Shown: piece after piece, positions 27,278-36,064 of the stretch
Numbering within the stretch: the first letter of the stretch is position 1
Layout of the letters: every line of letters begins with the position of its first letter
Assembly: GCA_963968595.1 (NCBI GenBank)
Contig: CAXAHJ010000010.1
Location: 5,414-69,413 of the forward strand
DNA from: GCA-2730975 sp937893275
GTDB lineage: Bacteria; Verrucomicrobiota; Verrucomicrobiia; Opitutales; Seribacteraceae
DNA: 64,000 bases
Reading direction: 5' to 3'
Translations under genes and position numbers: made by a program
The notes under the pieces: model-generated
Seen by the model: the letters and a program-made list of their open reading frames with translations, nothing else
Told to the model about the DNA's origin: nothing
Database searches by the model: none

Positions 27278-28225
27278 TCAATCGACGGGGGTAAGGGGAT
27301 CGGAACCTTCGAGAAAAGCCCGCACATTGTCCATGCAAAGTTTAGACATTGCCCGCCGCGTGTCATGGGTGGCGCTGGCTTGGTGTGGTTGAAGAACTAC
27401 ATTGTCCGTCATCCGGATCAATTCATCGGGCACGTTCGGTTCATCGGAAAACACATCTAAGCCCGCAGCCCCGAGACGCCCCTCGTTCAAAGCCGAGATG
27501 AGAGCGGCGTCATCCACCGTCTGTCCTCGCCCGATATTCACCAAAACACCTTCAGGACCGATAGCATCGATGACGGCGGCATCGACCAAGTTGCGAGTAC
27601 TCTCTCCCCCGGGAGTGACAATCACGAAGAAGTCCGCCCAACGGCCAAGAGACACCGCATCCTCGAAGTAACCGTATTCGACGTCCTTTCGGAGGTTTCT
27701 GTTGTGATAACCGATCTCCATACCGAAAGCCTTGCAGCGATGGGCGAAGGCAAGACCGATTCGGCCCAGCCCAAGAATTCCGAGACGACTCCCATGCACG
27801 CGCCGGCCATATTTCATGGCTCCTTCTCTAGGCCAACGCCCATCACGAACATAACGATCTCCCATCGCAAGGCGACGAGCCACCGCCAACATCAAGGCCA
27901 CACCATAATCCGCCACCTCCTCGGTGAGAACATCAGGAGTATTCGTCACGACGATGCCACGTTCCCTGGCCGCCTCAACAGCCACCCCTTCGTACCCTAC
28001 CCCGCAAACAGATATGATTCCGAGATTGGGTAGTTTATCCATCCAGTCCTCCGGAAAGACAGCCCGAGTGACTGCCGCCCGACAGGTCGGGGCGATAGCA
28101 CTCAGCAAGGCATCAGTTTCCTCAGCCTCCCATAGTTTGTGAGCCTCACAAAAGCCGGCCACCTCATCCAGCGGGTAATTGTAAAGCGGTCGAGCAAAGA
28201 GGACGTCGGGTTTGTCTGAGTTCAT
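27278..28225 (-). CDS. D-2-hydroxyacid dehydrogenase family protein
   Basis: The 315-residue protein (ATG at 28225, with AAAGG just upstream) has the D-isomer-specific 2-hydroxyacid dehydrogenase fold. The NAD-binding motif is GILGLGRIGLAFAHRCKAFG near 147; catalytic residues are visible as Arg in NIGRGQ near 230, Glu in DEPN near 260 and His in QPHQAS near 278. Substrates in this family include glyoxylate, hydroxypyruvate and 2-ketogluconate; the sequence does not decide among them. Divergent from the DUF2237 gene. Confidence 0.9.
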   Translation of the reverse strand: MNSDKPDVLFARPLYNYPLDEVAGFCEAHKLWEAEETDALLSAIAPTCRAAVTRAVFPEDWMDKLPNLGIISVCGVGYEGVAVEAARERGIVVTNTPDVLTEEVADYGVALMLAVARRLAMGDRYVRDGRWPREGAMKYGRRVHGSRLGILGLGRIGLAFAHRCKAFGMEIGYHNRNLRKDVEYGYFEDAVSLGRWADFFVIVTPGGESTRNLVDAAVIDAIGPEGVLVNIGRGQTVDDAALISALNEGRLGAAGLDVFSDEPNVPDELIRMTDNVVLQPHQASATHDTRRAMSKLCMDNVRAFLEGSDPLTPVD

Positions 28226-28288
28226 GGAACCTTTCAAAAAAGGGTTTTTGCGCTTGTCGGCAAGAGCCTTTGATTCCTTGATCGTAAA

Positions 28289-28675
28289 ATGATCGCGCCG
28301 ATAAAGAATAGTCCATTGAACGTTCTAGGGACGTCCCTGCAAGCCTGCTGCAAGAAACTAAAGACCGGATGGTATCGAAACGGCAGTTGCGAAACTGACC
28401 AAAGTGATACCGGGCGACATGTCGTCTGTACCGTGATGACCGAGAAATTTCTCGCATTTAGTAAACTCGCGGGGAACGACCTGAGTACGCCTCGACCGGA
28501 ATTCTCGTTTCCAGGTCTAAAGGAAGGTGACTGCTGGTGCCTTTGCGCCCTACGCTGGCAGGAAGCCTTAGAAGCCGATATGGCGCCAAAAGTAAAATTG
28601 GAATCCTGCGAAGAGAGTGCCCTCGAGGTGCTCGAACTGGAAGACCTAAAAGCCTACGCGGTCGAAACGAAGTGA
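28289..28675 (+). CDS. DUF2237 family protein
   Basis: The 128-residue cytoplasmic protein matches DUF2237 along its length: NVLGTSLQACCKKLKTGWYR near residue 10 with a Cys pair, HVVCTVMTEKFLAFSKLAGN near 44, and FPGLKEGDCWCLCALRWQEA near 74 with further Cys. The conserved cysteines suggest metal binding, but the family function is unknown. Its stop overlaps the GTG start of the following oxidoreductase (GTGA). Confidence 0.88.
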   Translation: MIAPIKNSPLNVLGTSLQACCKKLKTGWYRNGSCETDQSDTGRHVVCTVMTEKFLAFSKLAGNDLSTPRPEFSFPGLKEGDCWCLCALRWQEALEADMAPKVKLESCEESALEVLELEDLKAYAVETK

Positions 28676-29856
28676 GAACCAGAAGGGCGTTCGTGACACA
28701 AGGGATGGCGTTGGCTTCGGTTTCGGGAATTCTTGGACAAAAGCCGAAGCAAAATTGGCGAGTAGGAGTTATTGGTCACACTGGTCGAGGAAATTTCGGA
28801 CACGGTCTGGATACGGTTTGGAATCTTTTGGAGGAAACGAGCATCGCAGCCGTAGCTGATGCACATCCCGGCGGATTAGCCAAGGCAAAGCAAAAACTAA
28901 AGACGGACAAAGCCTATGCGGACTATCGCGAAATGCTCGCAAAAGAAAAACCTGAAATCGTCGCCGTTTGCCCTCGGCACGTCGACCAACGGGTACCCAT
29001 GATCACTGCAGCTTGCGAAATGGGAGCAAAGGGTATTTACGTTGAAAAACCATTTGCCCGTTCACTGAAGGAAGTGGATCAAATTGCCGAGGCTTGCGCT
29101 AAGGCGGGCGCAAAGCTGGCCATAGCCCACCGCAATCGGTACCACCCGGCAATGCCCGTATTGAAAAAGTTGCTCAAGGAAGGAATTGTTGGAGACGTCT
29201 TGGAAATGCGAGGACGAGGCAAGGAAGATCGCAGAGGCGGTGGTGAGGACTTATGGGTTCTAGGCACCCACATCCTCGACCTGTACCATTATCTCGCGGG
29301 CAACCCCCTCACCTGTTCCGCCGAGATGCGACAAGAGGGGCTACCTGTGACCAAGAAAGACGTTAACGAAGGTAACGAAGGGCTAGGCCCACTCGCAGGG
29401 GACGAGATACACGCTCGATGGCGAATGGAGAACGGTTGGACAGCTTATTTCGACAGCGTCCGTAACCGGGGATCAAGAGAGGCGGGATTCGGCTTTCAAA
29501 TAATTGGTAACCAAGGAATCGTAGATATTAGAAATGACCGCGAACCCCTCATCCACTTCATGAAAGATTCCCCATGGGAACCTGCGAAAGCTGACCGCAA
29601 GTGGATTCCCATCACATCTGCCGGCATAGGAAAGCCCGAACTACGCGACATTCGCGGAACGGTACACAACCACGTCGCCGCCACCCGCGATCTCCTCGCC
29701 TCCATCGACAATGACCGCTCGCCGATCTGCGGCCTTGCGGAAGGCATCGCAACCGTCGAGTTCGTCAGTTCCGTCTTCGAATCTCACAGGTTACAAGGAG
29801 AAAGTATAAGCATTCCCCTGAAAACAAGGAACAACCCGCTCACCTTACTGAGCTAA
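28672..29856 (+). CDS. Gfo/Idh/MocA-family oxidoreductase
   Basis: Starting at the GTG at 28672 (394 residues), the protein opens with RTRRAFVTQGMALASVSG, a twin-arginine-like export signal. A Rossmann domain follows (VGVIGHTGRGNFGHG near 27), and the Gfo/Idh/MocA catalytic motif is YVEKPFARS near 122 with AIAHRNRYHPA near 150. These enzymes oxidise or reduce sugars or sugar derivatives with NAD(P); exported Tat-type members carry the cofactor through the membrane. The GTGA overlap with DUF2237 implies coupling, though a functional link is unclear. A longer frame to 28537 lies wholly inside DUF2237 and is rejected. Confidence 0.88.
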   Translation: MRTRRAFVTQGMALASVSGILGQKPKQNWRVGVIGHTGRGNFGHGLDTVWNLLEETSIAAVADAHPGGLAKAKQKLKTDKAYADYREMLAKEKPEIVAVCPRHVDQRVPMITAACEMGAKGIYVEKPFARSLKEVDQIAEACAKAGAKLAIAHRNRYHPAMPVLKKLLKEGIVGDVLEMRGRGKEDRRGGGEDLWVLGTHILDLYHYLAGNPLTCSAEMRQEGLPVTKKDVNEGNEGLGPLAGDEIHARWRMENGWTAYFDSVRNRGSREAGFGFQIIGNQGIVDIRNDREPLIHFMKDSPWEPAKADRKWIPITSAGIGKPELRDIRGTVHNHVAATRDLLASIDNDRSPICGLAEGIATVEFVSSVFESHRLQGESISIPLKTRNNPLTLLS

Positions 29857-29926
29857 AGTGACTGCAGAATCAGGGAGTCTATTATTTCCATGGTACAAAA
29901 GTTGTGTCGAAAATCATCAGTTAAAA

Positions 29927-29953
29927 TGATCCGATTCCAAAATTCTTTCGTTG
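29927..29953 (+). promoter_or_regulatory. Candidate ECF-type promoter, TGATCC-N16-CGTTG, at the sigma locus
   Basis: TGATCC at 29927-29932 and CGTTG at 29949-29953 are spaced by 16 bases. The predicted transcription start (~29960) precedes the small membrane protein at 29993 and could read on through the sigma and anti-sigma genes, giving autoregulation. Confidence 0.65.
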
Positions 29954-29992
29954 AATAAATTGAACCAACAACGACAATTAATTCAACATCAA

Positions 29993-30199
29993 ATGAATCA
30001 AAACAAATGCGAACAGCTTTCAGTACTATGTCTAGTAATGGGGTTTGGCTCTATAATTGGATCCATAGCAATTTGGATGCTTACGAAGGGAACCTCCATC
30101 GAAGAGATTGCTCATGCTGAAAGATTCGGAATTTTCGTAGGATTGTGGGCACCAACTTTCTTCGTACTCTCTGGTAGATTACGAGAAATGTACAACTAG
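29993..30199 (+). CDS. Small membrane protein of unknown function
   Basis: The 68-residue protein (ATG at 29993) has two hydrophobic segments (~10-28 and ~45-61). The stretch AERFGIFVGLWAPTFFVLS forms the second helix and looks like a conserved small-membrane-protein motif, but I cannot assign a family. A TTG at 29951 would extend the frame, but it falls inside the predicted -10 element of the promoter at 29927, so the ATG is preferred. Being first after that promoter, it is a candidate regulon member. Confidence 0.6.
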   Translation: MNQNKCEQLSVLCLVMGFGSIIGSIAIWMLTKGTSIEEIAHAERFGIFVGLWAPTFFVLSGRLREMYN

Positions 30200-30315
30200 T
30201 GGGCTCCTACATTAGCATTCTAGCCTATAAGAATCTAGAATTTCACATTTCCAGCGCGTGCCGGCAATGATTGTATAAATTCCTATCTATCGACAGACTC
30301 ACATACTTGTGGTAT

Positions 30316-30885
30316 GTGGATCGGAACTTGAAAGTTGAAGAGCAAAAAGTTTGGGAACGAATCACAGCAGGAGATGGAACGGCTTTGGCCGAACTGTATG
30401 ATTCCATCGGAACCAGATTGTTTTCGCTATCCTTCCGAATCCTCAACGACAGGTGGGATGCGGAGGAAGTTGTACAAGATACATTTGCCGCACTGTGGAA
30501 GAAGCCTCAATCATTCAACCCACAGAAAGGAAAGCTCGCTAGTTGGCTTATGGTATTAGTGCGTAATCGAAGTGTTGACCGATACAGGTCACGCAAAAGA
30601 AGAAAGGACACAACTAGCATAGAAGTCAGCTTGGAGGTGCAACCTGTGGACGAAAGTATAGACATCGCAACTTCTGCTTCTCAAACTGATGAAAAGCAAC
30701 TTTTAGGAAATGCCATTGAAAAGCTCCCTCCAAAACAATTAACTGTATTGAAGCTTTCATATTTCAAGGGCTTGACGCATCCTGAAATAGCTCAAGAACT
30801 CGGAATCTCTCTGGGAACTGTAAAATCCCGCATTCGCCTAGGAGTTGAAAAATTAAAGCAATCACTTCCCAAGAGCTTAAGATGA
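30316..30885 (+). CDS. ECF-family RNA polymerase sigma factor
   Basis: The protein (189 residues from the GTG at 30316) has region 2 (ALAELYDSIGTRLFSLSFRIL near 18, AEEVVQDTFAALWKKP near 46, LVRNRSVDRYRSRKRRK near 80) and region 4 (LPPKQLTVLKLSYFKGLTHP near 135, ELGISLGTVKSRIRLGVEKL near 160). It is typical of the SigK/RskA-partnered and ChrR-partnered ECF clades. A TTG start at 30271 is also open. A weaker promoter-like TGATTG-N17-CGACA (30268-30295) lies just upstream. The next gene encodes the likely anti-sigma factor. Predicted to direct polymerase to the TGATCC/T-N16-CG promoters in this window. Confidence 0.93.
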   Translation: MDRNLKVEEQKVWERITAGDGTALAELYDSIGTRLFSLSFRILNDRWDAEEVVQDTFAALWKKPQSFNPQKGKLASWLMVLVRNRSVDRYRSRKRRKDTTSIEVSLEVQPVDESIDIATSASQTDEKQLLGNAIEKLPPKQLTVLKLSYFKGLTHPEIAQELGISLGTVKSRIRLGVEKLKQSLPKSLR

Positions 30886-30946
30886 ACGCAGGCATCCAAA
30901 AGAAGTAGTTTGAAAAAGCCATTAGTGAAAGTACACTTATAAGTTG

Positions 30947-32185
30947 ATGTCGAATCTTGAACAGACGCTCATTGATTATTCTCTCGGTCTTTTATCGCCG
31001 AAAGATTCAGAGGACATTGAGTCCTTGATAGCTAAAGACAAGCAAGTTGCAGAGCTATTTTCAGGAGTGCAAGAAAGCTTCTGTTTACTTGGAAACTCAA
31101 CAAAGACCGCCAAGGTCAATGAGGATCTGAAAACACGAGTTTTAGAAATCTGCGAAGCTCCCAATCAAGAGGCGATGGAACTTCCTGCCGATTTATTGAC
31201 CATGGCACCGCCTCTGCCTACTAATAGATACACGGGCGGTGGCGGATCAGTAGAATTAGGTGATTTGGGTAAAAGCGACCTGAAAGACAAGATTAACCGC
31301 CTGTATGAGAGCATGCTAGAATTGAGAAATCTTGTCTCTGGGACTTCAGCTGCGGCAGAAGGAGACTTGAGTGAACTATGCAAGAGCGCGACATCTATCT
31401 CTTTGAATGTGCCCGCACACAACTCGATATGCTCAAATGGGGTTTCAGCAGTTCCACATGAAGAAGCGATTCAATCTTTCTTGAGAACTCAGTTAACAAG
31501 CCTGCCCAGCATGGGATATTTCTTAAATAAAATCCATGGGGAGAGAGGTAGCGCAGGGGATGCCAGAAGGCTATTCTACCTCTGCCGAGATCAAATGAAG
31601 ATCATGAGGGCATCCTTTGGAGACTTAGACGCCCCCCTTCTCGCTGAAGATGAAAAAATGCGTCTACATGGGGCTGGTTTACTCAGAACAAAGTGGTGGG
31701 GAGCCGAGCATTCATACTATAGCAGAGCAGGAAAAGTTAAGTGTGGCTACTTTTTCGAAGGTCCAGTTACAGAAAGATGTGTCGAATTCGCCGAGTATGA
31801 CTCCAATCTTTACTGCTTGGCCAACTTGTTAGGATCAAAATCTGAAAACGGCGGGTTTCAGATAGAATTAAACAATACCAAGATCCCCGATTGTGTTTTG
31901 GCGACTTTGACGGCAAAAACAAGTTCTGAAAATCACTCGGAACTGAATGATGCACTTGCTCAAAAATACAATCGAGAGAGATTGGATGAGGACAATTACT
32001 TGGCCCACCTAGTAAAATCTTCGATATCCAGGGCTTTCAAGCTAAGCACTCCAGCCGAGGCATATAGCAGAAAGTTTATAGGTTGTGAAAGAACTGAAAA
32101 TCAGACGATGTTGTGGTTTGTCTGGCCATCCATCCTCGAAACCCATGGCGGAGGAGAAGCAACAACCTCAAATCCACGACAGTAA
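30947..32185 (+). CDS. Probable anti-sigma factor with an unrecognised large C-terminal domain
   Basis: The 412-residue protein follows the ECF gene by 61 bases. Residues 1-55 resemble the N-terminal anti-sigma domain of RskA-type proteins (LIDYSLGLLSPKDSEDIESL, then AELFSGVQESFCLLG) but lack the zinc motif HxxxCxxC of ChrR/RsrA. There is no transmembrane helix, and the cupin sensor of ChrR is absent. A Gly-rich linker (~98-103) leads to a short coiled coil (LKDKINRLYESMLELRNLV) and a ~260-residue globular region with scattered Cys, Trp and Tyr (e.g. LRTKWWGAEHSYYSRAGK) that I do not recognise. A cytoplasmic sensor domain is inferred. Its 3' end overlaps the convergent DUF2071 gene by 85 bases. 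Confidence 0.6.
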   Translation: MSNLEQTLIDYSLGLLSPKDSEDIESLIAKDKQVAELFSGVQESFCLLGNSTKTAKVNEDLKTRVLEICEAPNQEAMELPADLLTMAPPLPTNRYTGGGGSVELGDLGKSDLKDKINRLYESMLELRNLVSGTSAAAEGDLSELCKSATSISLNVPAHNSICSNGVSAVPHEEAIQSFLRTQLTSLPSMGYFLNKIHGERGSAGDARRLFYLCRDQMKIMRASFGDLDAPLLAEDEKMRLHGAGLLRTKWWGAEHSYYSRAGKVKCGYFFEGPVTERCVEFAEYDSNLYCLANLLGSKSENGGFQIELNNTKIPDCVLATLTAKTSSENHSELNDALAQKYNRERLDEDNYLAHLVKSSISRAFKLSTPAEAYSRKFIGCERTENQTMLWFVWPSILETHGGGEATTSNPRQ

Positions 32186-32850
32186 TGTGACAAAACTGGA
32201 GGGCAATCGGGTTCCTCCAGTCCTTGTGCACAAAATAAATCTCCACTATATCTGGCATCCTTCAGTCCCACAGGATCATATGGAGGATGCTTAACGAAGC
32301 TAGGAGAAGAGGAGTAGCTAGCCTTACGCTTGCTCCAAAAACAATATCGCTCCAAAAGAAAATCGCTGAGCAATTTCTTGCAACCTGACACATCAGAAAA
32401 AGTAGTTTGGGCAGAAATGGAGGCAGAAACCGATCCTCCAAAGGTTTTTCTTCTAGATTCCCAGACATGACGAGTAGTTTCCTGAAACATTGAAATGTCA
32501 GACTTGTAATAAGGAAGCCCAAAAAGCAAACGTGCCCCCCAAGTGGCAAGAAAATCGGAAGAGTCTAAAGAATAAAACCAAACCCCTTTCTGACCATCGG
32601 GACCTATGACGTAAGTTCGGAGATTAACTTCAAGAAAATCATTCCAAGGCAATTGCCGAAGCGGGAAAATTCGGAGTTTTTTCAACTTAAATGCGACTAC
32701 GCTTATCCAAGCCCTTCCCTCGAAAAGGTCTACCTGAAGATCATGCGGTAAAGTAGGTTTGAGAACACTCTCGGGAATTGGCCAATGAAGAAAGAACAAA
32801 TCCTCCCATTTTTGGGTAATAAAGGGAAATAATGGAAATAAATTTGCCAA
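32101..32850 (-). CDS. DUF2071 (YqjF-like) protein
   Basis: The 249-residue protein matches DUF2071: QKWEDLFFLHWPIPESVLKP near residue 13, DLFEGRAWISVVAFKLKKLR near 40, NVRTYV-type strand LEVNLRTYVIGPDGQKGVWF near 73, LDSSDFLATWGARLLFGLPY near 95, and a C-terminus ending in SHYCRGFEVVA. The family is related to acetoacetate-decarboxylase-like folds; function unknown. It lies 25 bases downstream of the SRPBCC gene on the same strand. Its last ~28 codons overlap the 3' end of the anti-sigma gene on the opposite strand. Confidence 0.85.
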   Translation of the reverse strand: MANLFPLFPFITQKWEDLFFLHWPIPESVLKPTLPHDLQVDLFEGRAWISVVAFKLKKLRIFPLRQLPWNDFLEVNLRTYVIGPDGQKGVWFYSLDSSDFLATWGARLLFGLPYYKSDISMFQETTRHVWESRRKTFGGSVSASISAQTTFSDVSGCKKLLSDFLLERYCFWSKRKASYSSSPSFVKHPPYDPVGLKDARYSGDLFCAQGLEEPDCPPVLSHYCRGFEVVASPPPWVSRMDGQTNHNIV

Positions 32851-32875
32851 AACAGAGTCGAACCAGACCGACTAA

Positions 32876-33325
32876 TCAGCAAAAAATCTTTTCTAATGCC
32901 TGTCTTCGAAAGCGAAAAATACTTTCAAGGTTTTGGCGAACAAACAAACAGTGAGAAATTTTCCCAAGAGGACCTAAAGGCAAAGCATAGCGGATTTCGT
33001 CAGTCATTAAAGTCCCCCCTTCCACCTCTAATAAACTGTGCTGGTGAATCCACAAACTATAAGGTCCAACTCTTTGCTCGTCCACAAAGGAAACGCCTTC
33101 TTCAACATATTTAATTTCAGTGAGCCATGAAATTCGGCCCATAACCGGAACCTTAACACGATACTCGACAAATTGCCCGGAAGTTAAATGACTCGATACT
33201 GTCCCGATGATCTGAAAGTCCATTTCGGGGGGGGTGATGCGAATCAAATTGCTTGGAGAAGAGACAAAATCCCAAAGAACGGATCGGGAGACAGGCAATG
33301 TTTGTTTTTGACTCAAGAAATACAT
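32876..33325 (-). CDS. SRPBCC-family lipid/ligand-binding protein
   Basis: The 149-residue protein has a START/Bet v 1-like (SRPBCC) pattern: FVSSPSNLIRITPPEMDFQI near 25, a strand-rich middle (VEYRVKVPVMGRISWLTEIK near 54), and a C-terminal helix (LFVRQNLESIFRFRRQALEK). It starts like polyketide-cyclase-type proteins. It probably binds a hydrophobic ligand. It is first in a two-gene minus-strand unit with DUF2071; the upstream DNA has a sigma-70-like TTGTCA-N16-TATGAT. Its place beside the ECF locus suggests a role in lipid or pigment damage, which is inference. Confidence 0.85.
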   Translation of the reverse strand: MYFLSQKQTLPVSRSVLWDFVSSPSNLIRITPPEMDFQIIGTVSSHLTSGQFVEYRVKVPVMGRISWLTEIKYVEEGVSFVDEQRVGPYSLWIHQHSLLEVEGGTLMTDEIRYALPLGPLGKISHCLFVRQNLESIFRFRRQALEKIFC

Positions 33326-33404
33326 ATAGAAGTATCATATGCATTATCTAAATTTTGACAACCGCACCTTGACGAGCAACTGATAGTCCAATAACTACGA
33401 CAAT

Positions 33405-34271
33405 ATGAAAAAGAAATTTCCGCCCATCCTGCTTTCACTCGCTTGGCTAGTAAGCCCAATCTGCCTACAGGCACAAGATTTCATGTCAGATGCCGCAGCC
33501 GTACGTTTGTCGTTTTCAGGTTCTCCCAAAAGAACAATTCAAGGCACTTCAAAAGAAATTGGCTTACAGCAATCTACCTTGATCACGCCTCTCTTCTACA
33601 AAAAAGGTGAAATTTGGTCTTTTGCCGCAGGACTTAGATATGAAGGTACTGATCTGGAATTTTCGGATACCTCTTTGCTCGACGAGAACTGGCTTCACTC
33701 AATTGATGTTCCCTTACTATTGATGAAAGAACAATCTGAAAAGCTAAATTGGATGCTTCTCTTTAATCCAACCATGGCGGGCGATTTCGACAGTATAGAT
33801 GGGGACACATTTAGTTATCTTACAATTCTGGGTGCTCGATATCGAATCAGCGACACCTTCCAATGGTTCTTCGGAGCCATACATACCACAGGATACGACG
33901 ATAACTTATTTGTTCCCGCCATTGGTTTCTATTGGGCACCCTCCGAACGCTCCGATCTACTGTTTGCAGGACCATATCTGAGATACAAGTACTCTATTAC
34001 AGATTCGCTGGATTTTATTCTTGGAGGTCGCTTTTCAGGATCCAAGTGGAACACCAGAGCCGAATATGGAGAGAGAGACTTTCGCCTAAAAGCCTATCGA
34101 ACAAGTGCGACTTTTCAATGGGACATCCATGAAAAGCATGCTCTTTTGGCTTCCTTCGGTTTGGAGCTTGCGAGAGAAGTAGAGATAAAGGCTACGAATG
34201 GCGCATTGATCTTGGACCAAGATCTTGACCACGCTCCCTATTTCGAAATTGGTTATCGTTTCAGGTTCTAA
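33405..34271 (+). CDS. DUF6268 outer-membrane beta-barrel protein
   Basis: The 288-residue protein has a signal peptide (ILLSLAWLVSPICLQAQ) and alternating-residue beta strands throughout, ending in the aromatic YRFRF typical of outer-membrane barrels. Motifs such as YFEIGYRFRF and FAGPYLRYKYSITDSL fit DUF6268. Function unknown; it may be a pore or surface protein. It is divergent from the SRPBCC gene, and I did not find the TGATCC-type element in front of it. Confidence 0.75.
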   Translation: MKKKFPPILLSLAWLVSPICLQAQDFMSDAAAVRLSFSGSPKRTIQGTSKEIGLQQSTLITPLFYKKGEIWSFAAGLRYEGTDLEFSDTSLLDENWLHSIDVPLLLMKEQSEKLNWMLLFNPTMAGDFDSIDGDTFSYLTILGARYRISDTFQWFFGAIHTTGYDDNLFVPAIGFYWAPSERSDLLFAGPYLRYKYSITDSLDFILGGRFSGSKWNTRAEYGERDFRLKAYRTSATFQWDIHEKHALLASFGLELAREVEIKATNGALILDQDLDHAPYFEIGYRFRF

Positions 34272-34299
34272 ATAGATAAGAAGTTTCAATCAAGGGGAA

Positions 34300-35265
34300 T
34301 CAAACTCCTTGAATTATTGATTCGGCAGCCTCCCAGCCAGAAATGGCCGCATTCTCAATTCTTTCACCACCAAAACTATCTCCAGCTAAACTCAGATGAA
34401 TATCAGTGGAATGAAAATGGGACTCTCCAAAGCTAAACAAGGGCTTGGCAAAGCGCCACCTGTGAATGGCCCACTCTAAAATTTTTGCCTGCATTAACTG
34501 TTCAACTACCGGGATCAATGCGAGTCCTGCTTCCTGATCCGAAGCATTCCATATTTCATCCGAAAAAGTTGCCGAGGCATGAAGAGTGAACGCAGGCTTT
34601 TGAGAAATCCCTTTGACTTGATTATCCGCTAACCAATCAATTTGAGGAGTAGGATGTGTAATGATTCCGGGACAAGAAACGGACGAAGTCCGATCAAGTA
34701 GCCCAAAGAATGCCAAACAACTTGAATAACTGATATCCTTTAACTTATTCATCACTTCGGGTTGCAACTCGAAACTACTACGAGAAAAAAGCTCGAGCAT
34801 TTGAGGTACAGGTAGAGTGAGAACTAAATGATCCACATCAAGGGATCGTCCACTAGTTCCTTTCTCCTCAACTGTCCAAGCCCCCCCTGACCATTGAATA
34901 AATTCTGCAAAAAAGTTCTTCTCTACTCTTAAATTTTTCAATAAATGTTTTGCTGGATCGGTCATCCCCAAAACGCCTCGAAACCTAGAACGATCAGTTA
35001 AATCCGGTCGATTAGGAACATGATCATACCATTCGGCAACGGTATCACCATTTCGCCATTCTTGGAGATATCCAAGTAAACGGTTATCTCGTATAGTAAA
35101 AAATTGAGCCCCATGGTCTATTCTTGCCCCATTCATGCGTCTTGTAGACATTCGCCCCCCTACCCCTCTACCTTTTTCGACGACAGTCACCTCATGGCCG
35201 AGATCCGATAAACGACGAGCACAAATACAGCCTGAAATTCCAGCCCCAACTACTAGCACTTTCAT
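34300..35265 (-). CDS. Renalase-like FAD-dependent oxidoreductase
   Basis: The 321-residue flavoprotein has the dinucleotide-binding start VLVVGAGISGCICARRL, the GG motif GRGVGGRMSTRR near 33, and DHGAQFFTIRD near 51, typical of renalase-like NAD(P)/FAD oxidoreductases. The C-terminal FAD contact is LAGDSFGGERIENAAISGWE near 292. The family oxidises dihydronicotinamide or dihydropyridine-like substrates, or acts on isoprenoids and amines; the substrate here is unknown. Relatives recur in photolyase/DUF1365 clusters, consistent with the surrounding genes. Confidence 0.87.
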   Translation of the reverse strand: MKVLVVGAGISGCICARRLSDLGHEVTVVEKGRGVGGRMSTRRMNGARIDHGAQFFTIRDNRLLGYLQEWRNGDTVAEWYDHVPNRPDLTDRSRFRGVLGMTDPAKHLLKNLRVEKNFFAEFIQWSGGAWTVEEKGTSGRSLDVDHLVLTLPVPQMLELFSRSSFELQPEVMNKLKDISYSSCLAFFGLLDRTSSVSCPGIITHPTPQIDWLADNQVKGISQKPAFTLHASATFSDEIWNASDQEAGLALIPVVEQLMQAKILEWAIHRWRFAKPLFSFGESHFHSTDIHLSLAGDSFGGERIENAAISGWEAAESIIQGV

Positions 35266-35356
35266 TAATAGAATAATACCCTTGGAAATGAAAAATGAAA
35301 CTAACTTTTAAAAGATGGAGTTGGATAAGTAGAATTCTACACTTAATTAATACCTC

Positions 35357-36064
35357 ATGAGGATAAAAACAAGGTTGGCTGAGGAGCGCGGGAAAGAAGA
35401 GTTAGGATGGCTCCATGCACGCTTCACCTTCTCGTTTGGAAACTATCAAGACTCCCGTCATTCGGGTTTTCGTTCCTTGAAAGTTATGAATAACGACACG
35501 ATCGAACCAGGTGGAGGGTTTTCTACTCACCCCCACAAAAACATGGAAATCTTCACCTATGTGATGAGAGGATCCTTGGAACACAAGGACAGCATGGGCA
35601 ACGGTTCAGTCCTTTCGGCAGGACAACTCCAGTATATGAGTGCAGGAAGTGGAGTCTATCATAGTGAATTCAACCCATCGGAGGAAGAGCAGACAGAACT
35701 TTATCAAATTTGGTTGGAACCAAAACAAATGGGAGGCTCGCCACTGTACGAAGAAAAAGTCGTGGACTCGGAATTCCTTCGTAATGATTTAAACATTCTA
35801 TTCTCGGGGAATGGTCGAGATGGCTCAATTGTTATTCGCCAAGATGCGGAATTTTCATTGGTGCATCTTGATGAAGGGAAAACTCTTCAACTAAAACCTA
35901 ATTCCTTGTTTCCTTGTGGTTGGATTCAAGTGATTTCAGGAACGCTGCGGACAGGAGAAACGCAATTATGTAAGGCTGATGGAATGGCAATCGAAGATTG
36001 GAATGAAAACATTGATATTCAGGCGCAAACAGATTCTGTCATTTTCCTTTTTCATCTTCAATGA
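35357..36064 (+). CDS. Pirin-family bicupin protein (YhhW-like)
   Basis: The 235-residue protein carries the pirin metal site: HPHKNMEIFTYV near residue 58 and HSEF near 102, giving the three His and one Glu ligands. FSFGNYQD near 26 and MSAGSGVYHSEFNP near 93 are also family signatures. E. coli YhhW has quercetinase activity; others act as redox-responsive regulators. Its stop overlaps the AlkB-like gene start (ATGA), so the two are coupled. A role in oxidant response is inferred from its neighbours. Confidence 0.92.
   Translation: MRIKTRLAEERGKEELGWLHARFTFSFGNYQDSRHSGFRSLKVMNNDTIEPGGGFSTHPHKNMEIFTYVMRGSLEHKDSMGNGSVLSAGQLQYMSAGSGVYHSEFNPSEEEQTELYQIWLEPKQMGGSPLYEEKVVDSEFLRNDLNILFSGNGRDGSIVIRQDAEFSLVHLDEGKTLQLKPNSLFPCGWIQVISGTLRTGETQLCKADGMAIEDWNENIDIQAQTDSVIFLFHLQ

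Noticed and set aside
30268..30295. TGATTG-N17-CGACA before the ECF sigma gene
   Set aside because: One mismatch and a 17-base spacing; noted in the sigma entry but not counted as a sixth motif.
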